Source: Episyrphus balteatus
Taxonomy: Eukaryota; Arthropoda; Insecta; Diptera; Syrphidae
Direction: 5' to 3'
Assembly: GCF_945859705.1 (NCBI RefSeq)
Contig: NC_079136.1
Coordinates: 7,791,501-7,855,500, forward strand
Length of the DNA: 64,000 bases
Shown here: positions 11,078-22,138 of the stretch, in pieces
Numbering within the stretch: position 1 is the stretch's first letter
Layout of the letters: every line of letters starts with the position of its first letter
Program-made: the position numbers and the translations under genes
Notes under the pieces: generated by a model
Database searches by the model: none
What the model was told of the DNA's origin: nothing
The model's input: the letters and a program-made list of their open reading frames with translations, nothing else

Positions 11078-14000
11078 TTATTTTACCCATCGAAGAATCG
11101 AAGCCAAACGATTTGCTGCACTTGTCATAAGTCCCTCGGCAATGCTAGTTGTTTGTTGGTTAGGTGGCAGCAAATGTGGTGGGGCTATTTCTTGAGTTGG
11201 TAAACTAGATACTGCCTCCCAGTCTAATCTTAGAGAATTTTCATCTTTTATGCAATTTAATAAAAATAAAATAAGTTATTAAAAAAGACTCATATATATT
11301 TGTTTAAGCTTTACCTTCTGATTCAGATTCTGTTTCGATGCCAACAAGTAAAGAATCAACAGACTTCATTAAGGGGGCGTAGGTTACTTCATTTGGCCCA
11401 TATCGTCCAAGTTCACTCTTATCCAAATCCAAGGTGGCTATTATATTCTCGAGGGTATGCTTTTCTTTTAAGAGTCTTAACTTGACACGCTGTGTATATG
11501 CCAGGTACATTATATTTGTGTTTAAACGTGAGACCTTGCGTGTAAACTGTTCTTCGTTGAGTTTCTTACAAAAATCACTGAAATGTTGGAATAGATTTAA
11601 AATCTGTATTCAAAAATTAATTACATAAAAGGCATATTTAACCAATTTCAATGAAATTTTCACAAGGGAAGGTTTATGGAAAGGTACATTTGTATGTTTA
11701 AATTTTTCTTAAAATTTGAAATGCTGTTAACCTTAAAATATTTTGTAAATATCTGACTATTCCAACAACATATCAGGAATGACTTCATCACGGAATAATA
11801 CAGTGGAGATTGGAAATATAATACAATAAAAATAAACAGCAACAAAAGTATATTTGCTTCAGAAACTGGATGGAAGTTCGGACTTTTGAATTTCACATCC
11901 CAATAACCACAACCGGAAAATGCGGAAAATCTCTTGTTTACTGTAGATTTCTTGAATTATGCCAAGTCTTTAATCTTATTAAAAAACTCTAAGACGAGCC
12001 TTTATAAAAACTAAAATAAACATTGATGAGTTTAGTTTTAGTTTAGTTTATTGACTTCAAAAGTTAATACAAATTATATATTCTTAATTTAAGATTCCAC
12101 ATATGCTTTGGAATGCAAGTAGTGGCTTGGGAAACATGTTTTAATTATAAATATCGCAACGTTATATTTTTGAAGCAATAAATTCTACGCGATTTCTTTT
12201 TCCCCATTGGACAATGCTATCAAGATCAAAATTAAATAAGCTTATCATATTTAGCCGTTCAGAATCCACATCCGGAGAACATGGACGATAATCAGGAAAT
12301 GTATATTATGAAAAATTAAGGGTACTATCATCAGCAAAACAATTGAGTGGATTAGAAGTTTCAGAAATGAAATCATTTATAAAAATGCAAAAGATAGTCG
12401 GAGACAGATCGGAACCTTATGGCACACCAGCATTTATTTTGTGGGTTTCAGAACAATGACTCTTATTGAACAGTTTAAGTTTTGTAAAGAAGCGACTCAA
12501 CGATATCAAAAACATTTTCGAAAGACAATCTTGATGCCAAACTTTATCCTGGAATCAAATGCATTTAAAATATCAAGTGCCATAATCAACCCAAGTCCCC
12601 TTAAAAAATTTTAGTCAATAAAATACTTACCCATAAGCAAGTTTAAATGGCAATCGAACATTTAAATAAAAACTCAACAAATTAGTCAACTGTGTTGTAT
12701 AAGTGAGTGCTCCAGCAATTCGAAAAGCCGCCACCCTACTCGGCGAAATCTCATTCGTATCCGACTTGGGAACATCGTCTTTATTCTCTGTCAGCCAATC
12801 CAAATAAGCCGAATAATCCCCATTGGCTGGCAGCGATGGTGCTACAATTCTATATTGCATTTCGCTAATGCCACTTCCATGGAACACCCATTTACCGCGT
12901 ATATAAGACGTATTTTTGGCCTCGGCCAATGCAGCAATTGTATCTGAGTCTTCAGCAACAGTTGCTAGGGTTGTACCACCTGGATGATGGTGCATTACCA
13001 CAGTTCGCTCGTCTTTCAAGACAACTTCCGAAATGGGAAATATATATTCGACCAACTTTTGGATGTCAACGCAAGAGACTTTTTTGAGTTTTTCCAACAA
13101 ATCATTGTTCTTTTCACGCAATTTGTTGATTTTCTCTGTGCGATCGAGAACATAATCTTCTAGTTCTTTTACTTTGATTGGGTACTTGGGAAGATGCTTG
13201 TTCTTTTCCGTATTGGCTGCCTTCAATTCATTTCGTTCTTCTGTCTTTTTATTGATTTGAACACGTTTGTTGGCTATGAGTTGCTTCAACAAAGTGATTC
13301 GCTCTTTTTTGCGTTTGATCTCAAAGTTCATGTTCTCGGAAGTTTTTTGCTCCTTTATAAGGCGCTCATAGCGATTGCTATAGACCTTTAGACTGGCTTG
13401 AATTTTAAGGTACTTTTTTTGTTTCTGAGCGAAGCTAGGAAACACAAAAGAAAAAGAAATATTTATTTATTTATTATTATTATTACAATATAAATAAATT
13501 TATATAATAATTAAAAAACTATTAAAGCGCTAGCTTTCAGGACTTGCGGCTTGATATAATAGAAAATAGGTATATTAAGATTTATAGTTATAGTTATAAA
13601 AAGTATGTATGGAGCAGTCAGAGGTCTGTGAACTTCACAGATCTCTGACAGCCCCACACATATCTAAGTTACTAAGTTTTTTTTTTTTTGCGTCAACTGA
13701 TTTTGGCCAAGTCGGAGGCGTAGGAAACATTTATTAGTTTTTTTGTGGTTTCTGTGGGGTAAATATTTGATTCGGCCATTGGGTTTATGCTCGAATAATG
13801 GTAGGTGAATGTGTCCCATTCTTCTTTTCTTTTATGTTCCCAGTAAGTATTAATTGCTTTTAGGAAATCTCTTTTTGAAGGTGCAGTCTGGGTTATATTT
13901 TCCATCACAGAGGCGTTTTTCGCAGCGTTGTTTGCTAGATCGTTAACTATAATAGGAGAGTGTCCGGGAACCCAAAGCAACACAATTTTTGTTTTGTTTT

Positions 14001-17000
14001 TAAAGATGTTGTCTCGAATTTTGATAATTGAGGGTTTGCGGTTGTTGGAATTCCCGATGGCTTTAAGAGTGGAAAGACAATCAGTGCATATGACAATATT
14101 TTTTGATAGTGAGATAGCTATTTCTGTGGCTTGAAGTATTGCATATGCTTCTTTTGAGTAAATTGAGAAATAATTTGTTAGTCCCACATCGTAGAAAACA
14201 TTTCCTGGTTCAGAAACAACGGCAAGTCCTATACCATTTTCAGATTTAGAACCATCTGTGTATAAAATATCCAACGCACCATTTCGGTATTTTTCAATTA
14301 TTTCATGGAACAGATGTGTGTAGATCTCTTTTTAATGTTGACATTTTGGTGTTTATGATGTCAGTTGGTACCACCCATGGAGAAATGTTTCTTGGTGTAA
14401 GTGTATTGATTGTTTGTTGAATAATGGATATCAATATAGCTAGTAGCGTGTAGTGCGATGTACATGGCAAATTATAACGGTTATTTCAAAAACAACTTAA
14501 TTACTTCTTACCTAAATAAAAACAAATGTTTTAACGAAAATCAATTTGGTTTCCGCTCTGGTAAATCAACTGAAGATGTCATTCTTAGGCTATGTAGTCA
14601 ACTTTATAGCAGCTTAAATAAAAATAAATCTACAATGGCTATTTTCATCGATATGACGAAAGCATTCGATATGGTTGACCATGAGTTATTATTAAATAAG
14701 TTGTATAATGCAAAATTTAGAGGTGTAATTTTTCAATGGTTAAAATCATACTTGAATGAAAGAGTTCAAAAAGTTGTTGTTAACGGTACACATAGTGAAG
14801 CCCGATTTTTAAAAAGTGGAGTTCCACAGGGATCTGTACTCGGTCCTTTGTTTTTCCTTGTGTATATAAACTCAATTTTTGAGCTGAGATTGAATTGCCT
14901 TTCGACGGCATTTGCAGACGATATATCATTTACCTACCAGTCAAAGTCGGTATTAAATTGTGTCTTGCAAATTGAAGAGGATCTTGAAGTACTAACAACT
15001 TGGTTTTTTAACTACAAGTTAATTATAAGTGAAAAAAACTAAGTTCATGTATTTTAAAACAACTGGTCATCATGTTTGTAATTATAATTTATTTTTTCAT
15101 GCTCCAAGCTGTAGGCAACTTACATTTCCAATTCACGATTGTGGTAAACCTAATTTCCAACATAAAGATTCTTGTTCCGATTCTTGTTTCAAAATTGATT
15201 CAGTGAATAGTTTCAAATATTTGGGTGTTACAATTGATTCTAACCATAATTGGAAAGACCATAGTAACAACATCAAAAATCATGTGATGCTCATAACGAG
15301 AAAAATGTATCTTTTAAAACCATTCTGCTCTAGAAAGGTTCTTACTTCAATTTATTATGGTCTTGCACATTCTAAACTACAGTACGGGTTATCTAGCTGG
15401 GGTGGTTCCTATGCAAATACTTTTAGACCTTTATTGATTGCTCAAAAACATCTTGTTCGAATTATTTGCAATAAAAATCGTTTGACAGAAAGTTGGCCCT
15501 TATACAAAGAATTGCGAATTGTACCCATGAGACATCTTTATATTTTTAAAGTGCTCGCAGTTATACAATCTTAGAATAAACAACATGCATTTTGTAAATG
15601 AACCTACTCCCCACAAAACACATTTCTCTAACTTTTATAATGCCACAGCACCAAAATCGTTTAATAAATTACCTCTGGTTATCAGAAAAACTCAAAACTT
15701 AAACACTTTCTTGAAAAAATTGAAAGACTGGCTTTTCACTATTGATTTAATTTCTATTGAAAACTATTGTTAAAAATTGTATCATAATTTTAAAATAAGT
15801 ACATACATAATGTATCATTTTGCTTCTTTTTTACGAATTATTTTGATGAATTGTTTATTTTTCTACATAATAATTTAAATTATCACTAAAATATTTATTG
15901 AACTTATTGAATTTAACTTATTGAATTATTGTTTATTATCATATTACTGATTGTCACCCCACAACAGTTTCCTATTATTGTAAAATTTAATTAAAAAATG
16001 TATCATTCAACACTAACTTTAAGTTAAAGAATGATAGCTATTATTTTTAATCTTTTTAACACTATTTTGTTTTGCACTATAAGTTTAAATTGTAAATGGA
16101 AAATGAATTTATAAAAATGTTTTCTATTTCTAATTCTAATTATTTGAAGGGTTGATTTTGCACATTTGCCGTAGATTACACGGTGTAACACTCAAAATAT
16201 ACGCGGGCGAAGACCTATCAAGTTTTGTAGAGCTAGTCGCACTGATTACGAAACGGTATTTAAAAAGTCCCTAACACCTCCAAAATCTGGAGTTAGGGGC
16301 AAAAAACGGTTTTTTCGACCTTCACCCATTGAAAAAAATCTAGCTTCGTCAAATTTTTACTCATTTTCGATTTTCTTACAGTTTCTAATAGGAGATAAAT
16401 ATACCTTTTCAACAATGTATAAAACATGTAACTCGGTTAAACCACCTAGAATTTATAAGCTGTCAAACTTCAAAAATTCCATTTTTTTCGTCATTTACTC
16501 AACTTCGACATCAAATTAAAGAATAATATGTTTTCACAACAACATGCTGTTTTAAAAATATATTCTAAAATAATATTCATTTCCAAATCAAATGAGGTAT
16601 TTTTTTTTTGAAAATCAGTTTAAAATTGGCTTAGAAAAAAAAAATTTTCGATTTCAACCCAGATACAGAAATTCGAACTTTTAGGTATAGAACAAAAATG
16701 TTGTTTCGGCACGTAGTAGGATAAGTTGGGCGCCAGGATTTGATAACGGGTTTTTGTAGAGGAGCTCAATACAAACATTTTTTTCTTTGGGAGGGGGTAT
16801 ATCTCCCCCCCGTTTAGGTGGGAGGGGCATTTAAAAAAAAAATTATCAAAATAAAAAAAAAATTATTAAAAAATAACGGCAACACTCACAGTAATAAATG
16901 AAACCATTTCCGAAAGGCAAAATTGTGTATTTGATTCTAATTTTTAAATTAATATAATGTTACCAATAGTTTTTAAAATAATCGATTTCAAAGTTAAAAA

Positions 17001-17865
17001 TAGGCGAAAAAAAATTTTTAAAACTCATTTTATACTATTTTTGTCCAGACTGTGAATTTTAGTAAATAAATTACTCACACAGAAAACTAGAAGACATAGA
17101 AACATATAGTTTTCATTGACAGCTTATAAATTCTAGGTGGTTTAACCGAGTCACATGTTTTATACATTGTTGAAAAGGTATATTTATCTCCTATTAGAAA
17201 CTGTAAGAAAATCGAAAATGGGTAAAAATTTGACGAAGCTAGATTTTTTTCAATGGGTGAAGGTCGAAAAAACCGTTTTTTGCCCCTAACTCCAAGTTTT
17301 GGGGGTGTTAGGGACTTTTTAAATACCGTTTCGTAATCAGTGCGACTAGCTCTACAAAACATGATAGGTCTCTGCCCGCGTATATTTTAAAACCTAATTT
17401 TTGTAACACCGTGTTATCAATCCATAGTCAATTTTAGATAATATTATACTACTAGTAATATGAACAAGTGTGTTTGGATGAAATAAACTTTTTTTTGAGG
17501 ATAGAAATCTGATAATATTTAGTCTGGAAGCTAGTTGCTGTTGTAATAATGTACAATGTTCCTTTAAATTAAATTTATTGTCAAATATAATTAATTGATA
17601 CTTTTTTTTATATATTTTATTGAAAAATATACCTTTCTTCATAATGATGCGAGGAATGTATAAAGTCACCTTTGCGAACACAACAACGACAGTGGAAACT
17701 CTTTTGCAAAGTTGTGCAGAGTGGACACCTTAGCCGGAAATGATTGCTATTACTTTGATTATCTTCATCGCAATTATCATTTGATGATGAAACACGGAAA
17801 TTCTCTGGAGCCTTATTATTGCTCTCATCTGAATCATTGCTGTTTATGCTGCTGCTGGATGCCAT
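11078..17865 (-). CDS. Atg14: Atg14 / Barkor, autophagy-specific subunit of PI3-kinase complex I
   Basis: Targets the Vps34-Vps15-Beclin complex to the endoplasmic reticulum and phagophore to start autophagosome formation. Four exons on the minus strand, 17865-17633, 13434-12631, 11577-11315 and 11244-11078, join in phase to exactly 488 codons plus TAA (human ATG14 has 492). The start ATG at 17865 (MASSSSINS) is the first ATG in frame. Exon 1 carries a Ser/Asn/Asp-rich head and the N-terminal cysteine motif RCPLCTTLQ...HCRCCVRKGDF, as in human ATG14. Exon 2 begins with a long Lys/Glu coiled coil and then LVEYIFPISEV, SYIRGKWVFHG, LPANGDYSAYLDWL and YTTQLTNLLSFYLNVRLPFKL. Exon 3 has FCKKLNEEQFTRKVSRLNTNIMYLA. 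Exon 4 ends in the amphipathic BATS-type tail SIAEGLMTSAANRLASILRW. Intron 1 (4.2 kb) is filled by nested transposons, and intron 2 contains LINE debris. Confidence 0.94.
12030..12570 (-). pseudogene. LINE reverse transcriptase fragment in Atg14 intron 2
   Basis: Reverse-strand translation shows SDLSPTIFCIFINDFISETS, then NCFADDSTL (the RT catalytic FADD box), then ERLNMISLFNFDLDSIVQWG and KRNRVEFIASK. These correspond to RT motifs of jockey/R1-like LINEs. A stop replaces the Gln of the usual GVPQGS motif and further stops follow, so it is dead. It lies in the same orientation as the host gene. Confidence 0.75.
13617..13649. repeat. 33-bp hairpin beside the LINE poly(A) end
   Basis: GTCAGAGGTCTGTGAA and TTCACAGATCTCTGAC are complementary except for one mismatch, around a single C. 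It lies in Atg14 intron 1 just beyond the 3' end of the I-type LINE. Confidence 0.75.
13676..14455 (-). mobile_element. I-type LINE, 3' segment with RNase H domain
   Basis: A 193-codon frame (14274-13693) encodes an RNase H: YTDGSKSENGIGLAVV, SKEAYAILQATEIA, ICTDCLSTLKAI and LLWVPGHSPIIVNDLANNAA, with the expected acidic residues. Upstream codons in a shifted frame (TPRNISPWVVPTDIINTK) belong to the linker before RNase H in I elements. The frame stops three bases before an A-run in this orientation (T-run at 13677-13690 on +), so the 3' UTR is almost nil. The 5' continuation is at 17417-17620, beyond two nested insertions. Confidence 0.82.
14456..16135 (+). mobile_element. Second LINE, RT segment, inserted into the I-type LINE
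   Basis: Frames 14458-15042, 15029-15574 and 15585-15773 form one reverse transcriptase interrupted by two small frameshifts. Motifs: ENQFGFRSGKSTEDVI, FIDMTKAFDMVDHELLLNKL, SGVPQGSVLGPLFFLVYIN, TAFADDISF (catalytic DD) and FKYLGVTIDSNHNWKDH, then a tail with NFYNATAPKSFNKLP. The first shift is one extra A in an A-run near 15035; the second is near 15572 beside a stop. The copy is 5' truncated and without endonuclease. It resembles jockey/CR1-like LINEs; the exact clade is not determined. It is opposite in orientation to the host gene and to the outer LINE. Confidence 0.85.
16179..17413. mobile_element. 1235-bp element with about 290-bp terminal inverted repeats, TTA TSD
   Basis: Ends read CACGGTGTAACA and TGTAACACCGTG. 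Roughly 16190-16475 is repeated in inverted order at about 17115-17405 with few differences; a marker is CTAGCTTCGTCAAATTTTTA on the left. TTA flanks both sides (16176-16178, 17414-17416). The middle encodes nothing recognisable. Removing the element plus one TTA makes the I-type LINE read in frame across the site, which proves the boundaries. The superfamily is uncertain: TTA fits PIF/Harbinger, while the CAC start also recalls CACTA or Transib ends. Confidence 0.88.
17417..17620 (-). mobile_element. I-type LINE, 5' remaining segment
   Basis: Reverse-strand frame reads YQLIIFDNKFNLKEHCTLL, then SRLNIIRFLSSKKSLF and SSIILSKIDYGL, the post-RT thumb region of I-type LINEs. It continues in frame on the far side of the TIR element (IYGKCAKS, near 16150) and then, after the second LINE, to the RNase H segment. 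The insertion is 5' truncated near 17620, close to Atg14 exon 1. Confidence 0.8.
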
Positions 17866-18266
17866 TTGCTGCTTGTTTTGCTTCGTTGGAAAATTACAAA
17901 ACACCTACACTCAGGTCTTGTGTTTAGTTTTGAAGAAACTATTTGAGCATTATTTTTGTATTTTATATAAGGTTATAAATTTGTGGTCTGGTTATTGAAT
18001 GTTGGAAAATAGAAAGTAAAATAAATTTTTCGTCGCAATAAATTGGCAATTATTCACAAAAAAAAAATGAAAATCTACACAAACCCACAAACTCAAATGT
18101 TTTGACAGGTTATTTTGCAACAGCTGGCGTGGGGGAAATTTGTTTCTAGTAGTTTATAGCAGTTTTTTGATTTTTAATTTTCTAAAGGTAAGATTACATT
18201 TTTGTTGTTTTAAGCCATAGGCTCATCAGTTAATTTATGGCAAAGAAATTTAATTTTTAAATAAAA
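17866..18266. other. Divergent 5' region between Atg14 and the + strand transcript
   Basis: Non-coding. A TAAAG followed by GTAAGA near 18187 could be the donor of a 5' UTR exon for the downstream + strand unit. A bidirectional promoter is plausible from the head-to-head layout, but no TATA or initiator was assigned. Confidence 0.35.
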
Positions 18267-18446
18267 TAGGTGTGTTTTTTTGTTTATCTATATAGATTTT
18301 GTGCAAAAAAACGACATCGAGATTTTTGAAATGAAAACAATTTACGTGTTAATTACAACAAAAACTTTATCTGTATAGATTTTTGAAAAATCCAGATAAT
18401 TATCCAGATTTTACTTTCTCTCGATAGAAAACAGTACTGCCAAGGT
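18267..18446. repeat. R1 repeat, copy without nested insertion
   Basis: Starts TAGGTGTGTTTTTTTG, contains CTATATAGATTTTGTGCAAA and CGACATCGAGAT, and ends near TGCCAAGGTA. It is collinear with 21742-22097, except that the latter carries a 172-bp foldback element. Partial inverted copies lie at 21592-21713 and 28175-28268, and a direct copy starts at 46702. Confidence 0.8.
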
Positions 18447-18649
18447 ACATTACACTTATTAAATGTCAGATTCCAATAAACGACAGCTGCAGTTGACAGA
18501 TATATGACAAAAAAAAATTTAATATTTAAAATTGAATTCAATTAGGAATAACAAACAACACAAATCAATGTAAGTATAAGCATATTTTTTGGAAAAAGAT
18601 GAAAATTGTACGATAAACTTTGGTTTTTTTTTTAATTTAATAATTTTAG

Positions 18650-18927
18650 GATTCACGTGTTTGCAAGAGTGCGATATCTTCCCCAAAATTAAAGAAAAAA
18701 ACCTGAAAAGGAGATGGAAAGTAAATCAATTTATTCTTACAATGAACTAGCGTATTAATCTTTTTTTCTAGGAATTATTTCACAAAAGAAGAATTCTGTG
18801 TACTATGCGCTTGGGTCTTAATCGTGTCGGTACCTTCAACCCTCACAGCCAAAATGTAATGTCAAATGCTCTTGGAATGCGCGCTCGTTTGCGAAAACGT
18901 CTATTCTTAGACGATCAACATGAATAA
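18650..18927 (+). CDS. Possible small-protein transcript, unidentified
   Basis: Two exon-like pieces, about 18650-18720 (after TTTTAG, before GTAAAT) and 18773-18927 (after TTTCTAG), contain a basic reading frame. The last exon holds ATG at 18815 followed by 40 codons (MRLGLNRVGTFNPHSQNVMS..., ending LFLDDQHE, TAA). The same frame runs upstream through both exons (FPKIKEKNLKRRWKELFHKR) but has no ATG there. A start ATG created across the preceding splice (MIHVFARVRYLP) is one frame off, shifting at a CCCCAAAA run. It could be a 40-aa ORF, a frameshifted gene or a processed relic. I do not recognise the family. Confidence 0.35.
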
Positions 18928-18929
18928 AT

Positions 18930-20106
18930 GATAACAAAGCTCTTGTTGTTAATAAATTGCATCGTTAGAATGCCCACCACAAAAACAGTCTCTTACATTT
19001 TTAAAATGATACACGTCATGTATGCGTGCGCTGCGAAGAAAAGCAAATACAAACATACCTCCCGACACATATTCCCCCAGGAAACACTTTTCATCCCAAA
19101 CAGCAGACAGCAACAAGCAAGACAATCCTAACATTGCATTATGCAGCTCATTCAACACCCAAAAATCCTTCAGCTCCCGTTGATGAAAAACCATTTCATA
19201 AGAGATCGCTTCACTGCGTTCAAACTTGGACGACATGTGCATGATAAGTGAAGTGTGGAAACAAATGGCATGTTGAAAGTGGTAATTGTTTCAGAGCATC
19301 ATTTAGCTCCCCAATTGGTTGCAGGTAATATTTTTATTGATTCTCCTTTTTTGGTTCGATATATTCCTTATGTACTCTGCCTGCATTGATGTCGTTTTGT
19401 TTCTGTAGGACATGTCTTCTACAAATGGGTCTAAAGCCCCCATCGAGCTCCCGAGAAAATCTGCATGAATCTTCTTCGCAATTGCTTTCCCCTCCTAAAC
19501 AGTTATGCAGAGGGAGGAATTAAGGCAAAACACATGGATTCCCAACCCAACTTAACCAACCCTACAACTGGACATCCGGGTCTGAACAACTCGAGTACGG
19601 CAGACTTTTTAAACTAAGTTTATCCATGTATTATATTTGTTTATATTTTATAACTTTGTCATTATTATTTAACGTTAGACCCCCTTTGTGCCATCAAAAT
19701 TTTAAATGTATCTTAGAAATAAGTTATTTTATTATTAAATTGCAAATTGCAAAATTAAAACGTAATCCGTTTTGCTTTTTCTCATTAAGATTTATCTGAC
19801 AAGTTTCCAATCCGATATGAAAATTAAATGAACAAATTTGTGCGCGCCTCACTGCATAATCTCGGAACTGCACTTTTACATCAGACTTACAAAATGTTTC
19901 CATAAAAAATTCAACACATAACTTTGTATTAGTTTTTAGAAATAAAAAACATACTCAAAGAAAGAATTACTCAGCTTTTGACAAAATTTACCTATATATT
20001 TATTTAACATTTTTGTTTCATGTTTTTTTTTTTTTTCATAAGTAGGTACCTACTCAGTAAATACTCTTTTACTAATTTTCATTATCATACATACATACAC
20101 AAAACA
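18930..20106. other. Intergenic DNA without recognised genes
   Basis: Less AT-rich than its surroundings around 19030-19600. Short open frames exist on both strands, but none has a recognisable domain or plausible splice context. Confidence 0.5.
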
Positions 20107-21478
20107 AAAAAAAAAACAATCACCGATGCCGAGGGCACTTCGGTATTCCATAAATCAAGGCGACCACTGCCGTCGACAGAAGCGAACAAGGCGGGATGAA
20201 TTGGAGACCATAACATAATTTGAATTTTCTTCAAATGAATATAATGGTTTAGTGTCCTACAAGTAAATACAAAAAATGTAATACATATTGGTCGTTATAG
20301 TAGATATTAAATTTCACCTTAAGACTCCATAACTTTATTGTCCAATCAATGGACGATGTAAGAAACAAATCACCAAAATCTGTTGTAGATTGATTTGGAT
20401 GAGTTGATATTCCCGTCACTGGACCCAAATGTTTCTCATAGACTTCAGACACACCCGAACGTATTCCATGTCGATAAGCTTGAGTAGAAACAACAATTTA
20501 TTTATAAGCAAATGAAAAATCACAACAAACTTTTACCATAATAAACATTGCCATCTTCACTACCCATAACCAGATTGTTAATCTCATTCGATGGAAAGGA
20601 CATGCAACTGATAGCAATTGGGTTCGATTGCCGTGGCTGCAATTCCAGTGTATCTCCATGAGCAAAGCTTGCCATCGGATGAGATCGATAACACATTGTC
20701 TGCATTCTGTGTGCCAACCATTTGCAAACAATACACTGGATGCGTATGTGCAGTTGCACTTAGAGGTGCTCTGCTGGTTTAGCAAAGCATGTTGACATAA
20801 CGGCACTTTGACAATGGAATACATCTTCGGGTGTTTGTTTTTTATATTTTGTGTTCCAGACCATTACAACACCATCTGGTTCATTGTGACTCTCCTTAAA
20901 AAATTTAGTGGGTTTTAGATAGAATCGTAGAAAAAAATACAAATGCAAACCTCATGATTGTGATATGAAACAACAACCAGTTCAGGAAAATGTGTTGGCC
21001 AATCCATTGAAGTGACGCATCGATTCTTAGACCATCGGTCTTCGTGGAAATCTCGATTCAATGACAACCTAGCATGTGTCCTCTCATCGTTTGACTCCTA
21101 TCACCACCTCCAATGTATTCGGTGTAGATGTCGACATTCTCAGATAGAGCCCTTTCGAAGACACGTCCAGCGGGTAAAACAAACCTTTGAAAGTCCGCCG
21201 ACAAGATGATCATCTGTTTTTGTTCTTCCGATAGTTCCTTAACTGAAAGCACAAATGTTAAATTAATGTAAAGAGAGGAGAGAAAAAATTCACTTACTTT
21301 ATTTTTCTCTTCAGGTTCTTTTTTGTGTTCAAGTGGTGTTATGGCTGATGCAACTTCCTTCATAGTGGGCAAACCATGTGGTAGAATTCCTGGTGGTAGT
21401 TTGGAATGGAACCCATTGTCGATGTGTGGCAGCGATCTCTGTTCGTCATCTCCTTGGGCATCATAAGTAAGCATAGGT
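20107..21478 (-). pseudogene. sw: Dynein intermediate chain (short wing) pseudogene, intron-containing
   Basis: Reverse-strand pieces match cytoplasmic dynein intermediate chain closely: LPHIDNGFHSKLPPGILPHG, KELSEEQKQMIILS, FERALSENVDIYTEYIGGGD, ARLSLNR, WSKNRCVTSMDWPTHFPELVV, NEPDGVVMVWNTKYKKQTPE, VFHCQSAVMSTCFAK, ISISSDGKLCSW, NLVMGSEDG, HLGPVTGISTH, DLFLTSSIDWTIKLWSLK. Exons are still separated by short introns, for example 20895-20950. Damage: a one-base frameshift after GGGD (about 21095); a lost stretch of about 30 residues after CFAK (about 20778); a lost stretch after LCSW with a frameshift (about 20655); and small losses near 20208 and 20145. No N-terminal exons and no C-terminus are seen. 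It is therefore a partial genomic duplicate, not a retrocopy. Confidence 0.88.
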
Positions 21479-21591
21479 AAAACAGGAACAATTCTACGAT
21501 TTTTTTTGTTTGTTTTTTTTTTTTTCTCCCATTTTGTTTAGAGCTTTGTTTTATTAAATTTTAATTTTTTAAATAAAAAAGCAAAAGCAAA

Positions 21592-21801
21592 CTTTTTGAC
21601 AGACAGTTGTCAAAGTAAATGTTCAGTGCTGCCAAATTTTAACACGGATTCCAAAAATCTCGATGTCGTTTTTTTGCACAAAATCTATATAGATAAACAA
21701 AAAAACACACCTAATATTTGTTTTTGTAAAAAAAAGTATAATAGGTGTGTTTTTTTTGTTGATCTATATAGATTTTGTGCAAAAAAACCACATCGAGATA
21801 T
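21592..21801. repeat. Foldback made of two inverted R1 ends
   Basis: About 21657-21713 (CTCGATGTCGTTTTTTTGCA to ACACACCTA) is inverted at 21742-21801, around a 28-bp AT-rich spacer. Both arms contain CTATATAGAT. Confidence 0.8.
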
Positions 21802-21820
21802 TTGAAATCAAAACAATTTA

Positions 21821-21992
21821 AGGCTTGGCCACACCGGAGGGTATGCGGTAGAGGTACGGGTAGCGGTAACGATATTTGTATGAAAAAAATTCCACATCTG
21901 AACGTTGATATGTCAGTTTGGAATTTTTTTCATACAAGTACCGTTACCTCTACCCGTACCGCTACCGCATACCCTCCGGTGTGGCCAAGCCT
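21821..21992. mobile_element. 172-bp near-perfect foldback element, family A, TTA TSD
   Basis: Ends AGGCTTGGCCACACCGGAGG and its inverse. The arms continue through TATGCGGTA and GTACGGGTAG to a short loop with GAACGTTGATATGTCAG. TTA flanks both sides (21818-21820, 21993-21995). The related R1 copy at 18344-18354 shows the empty site CAATTTACGTG with a single TTA. TIR and TSD fit PIF/Harbinger-type elements. No coding capacity. Confidence 0.9.
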
Positions 21993-22138
21993 TTACGTGT
22001 TAAAAACAACAAAAACTTTATCTGTATAGATTTTTGAAAAATCTAGATAATTATCCAGGATTTTACTTTCTCTCGATAAAAACAGTATGCCAAGGTAGTT
22101 TAATTGTTGTGTTTATACATAAATATCTTAAAATATTA

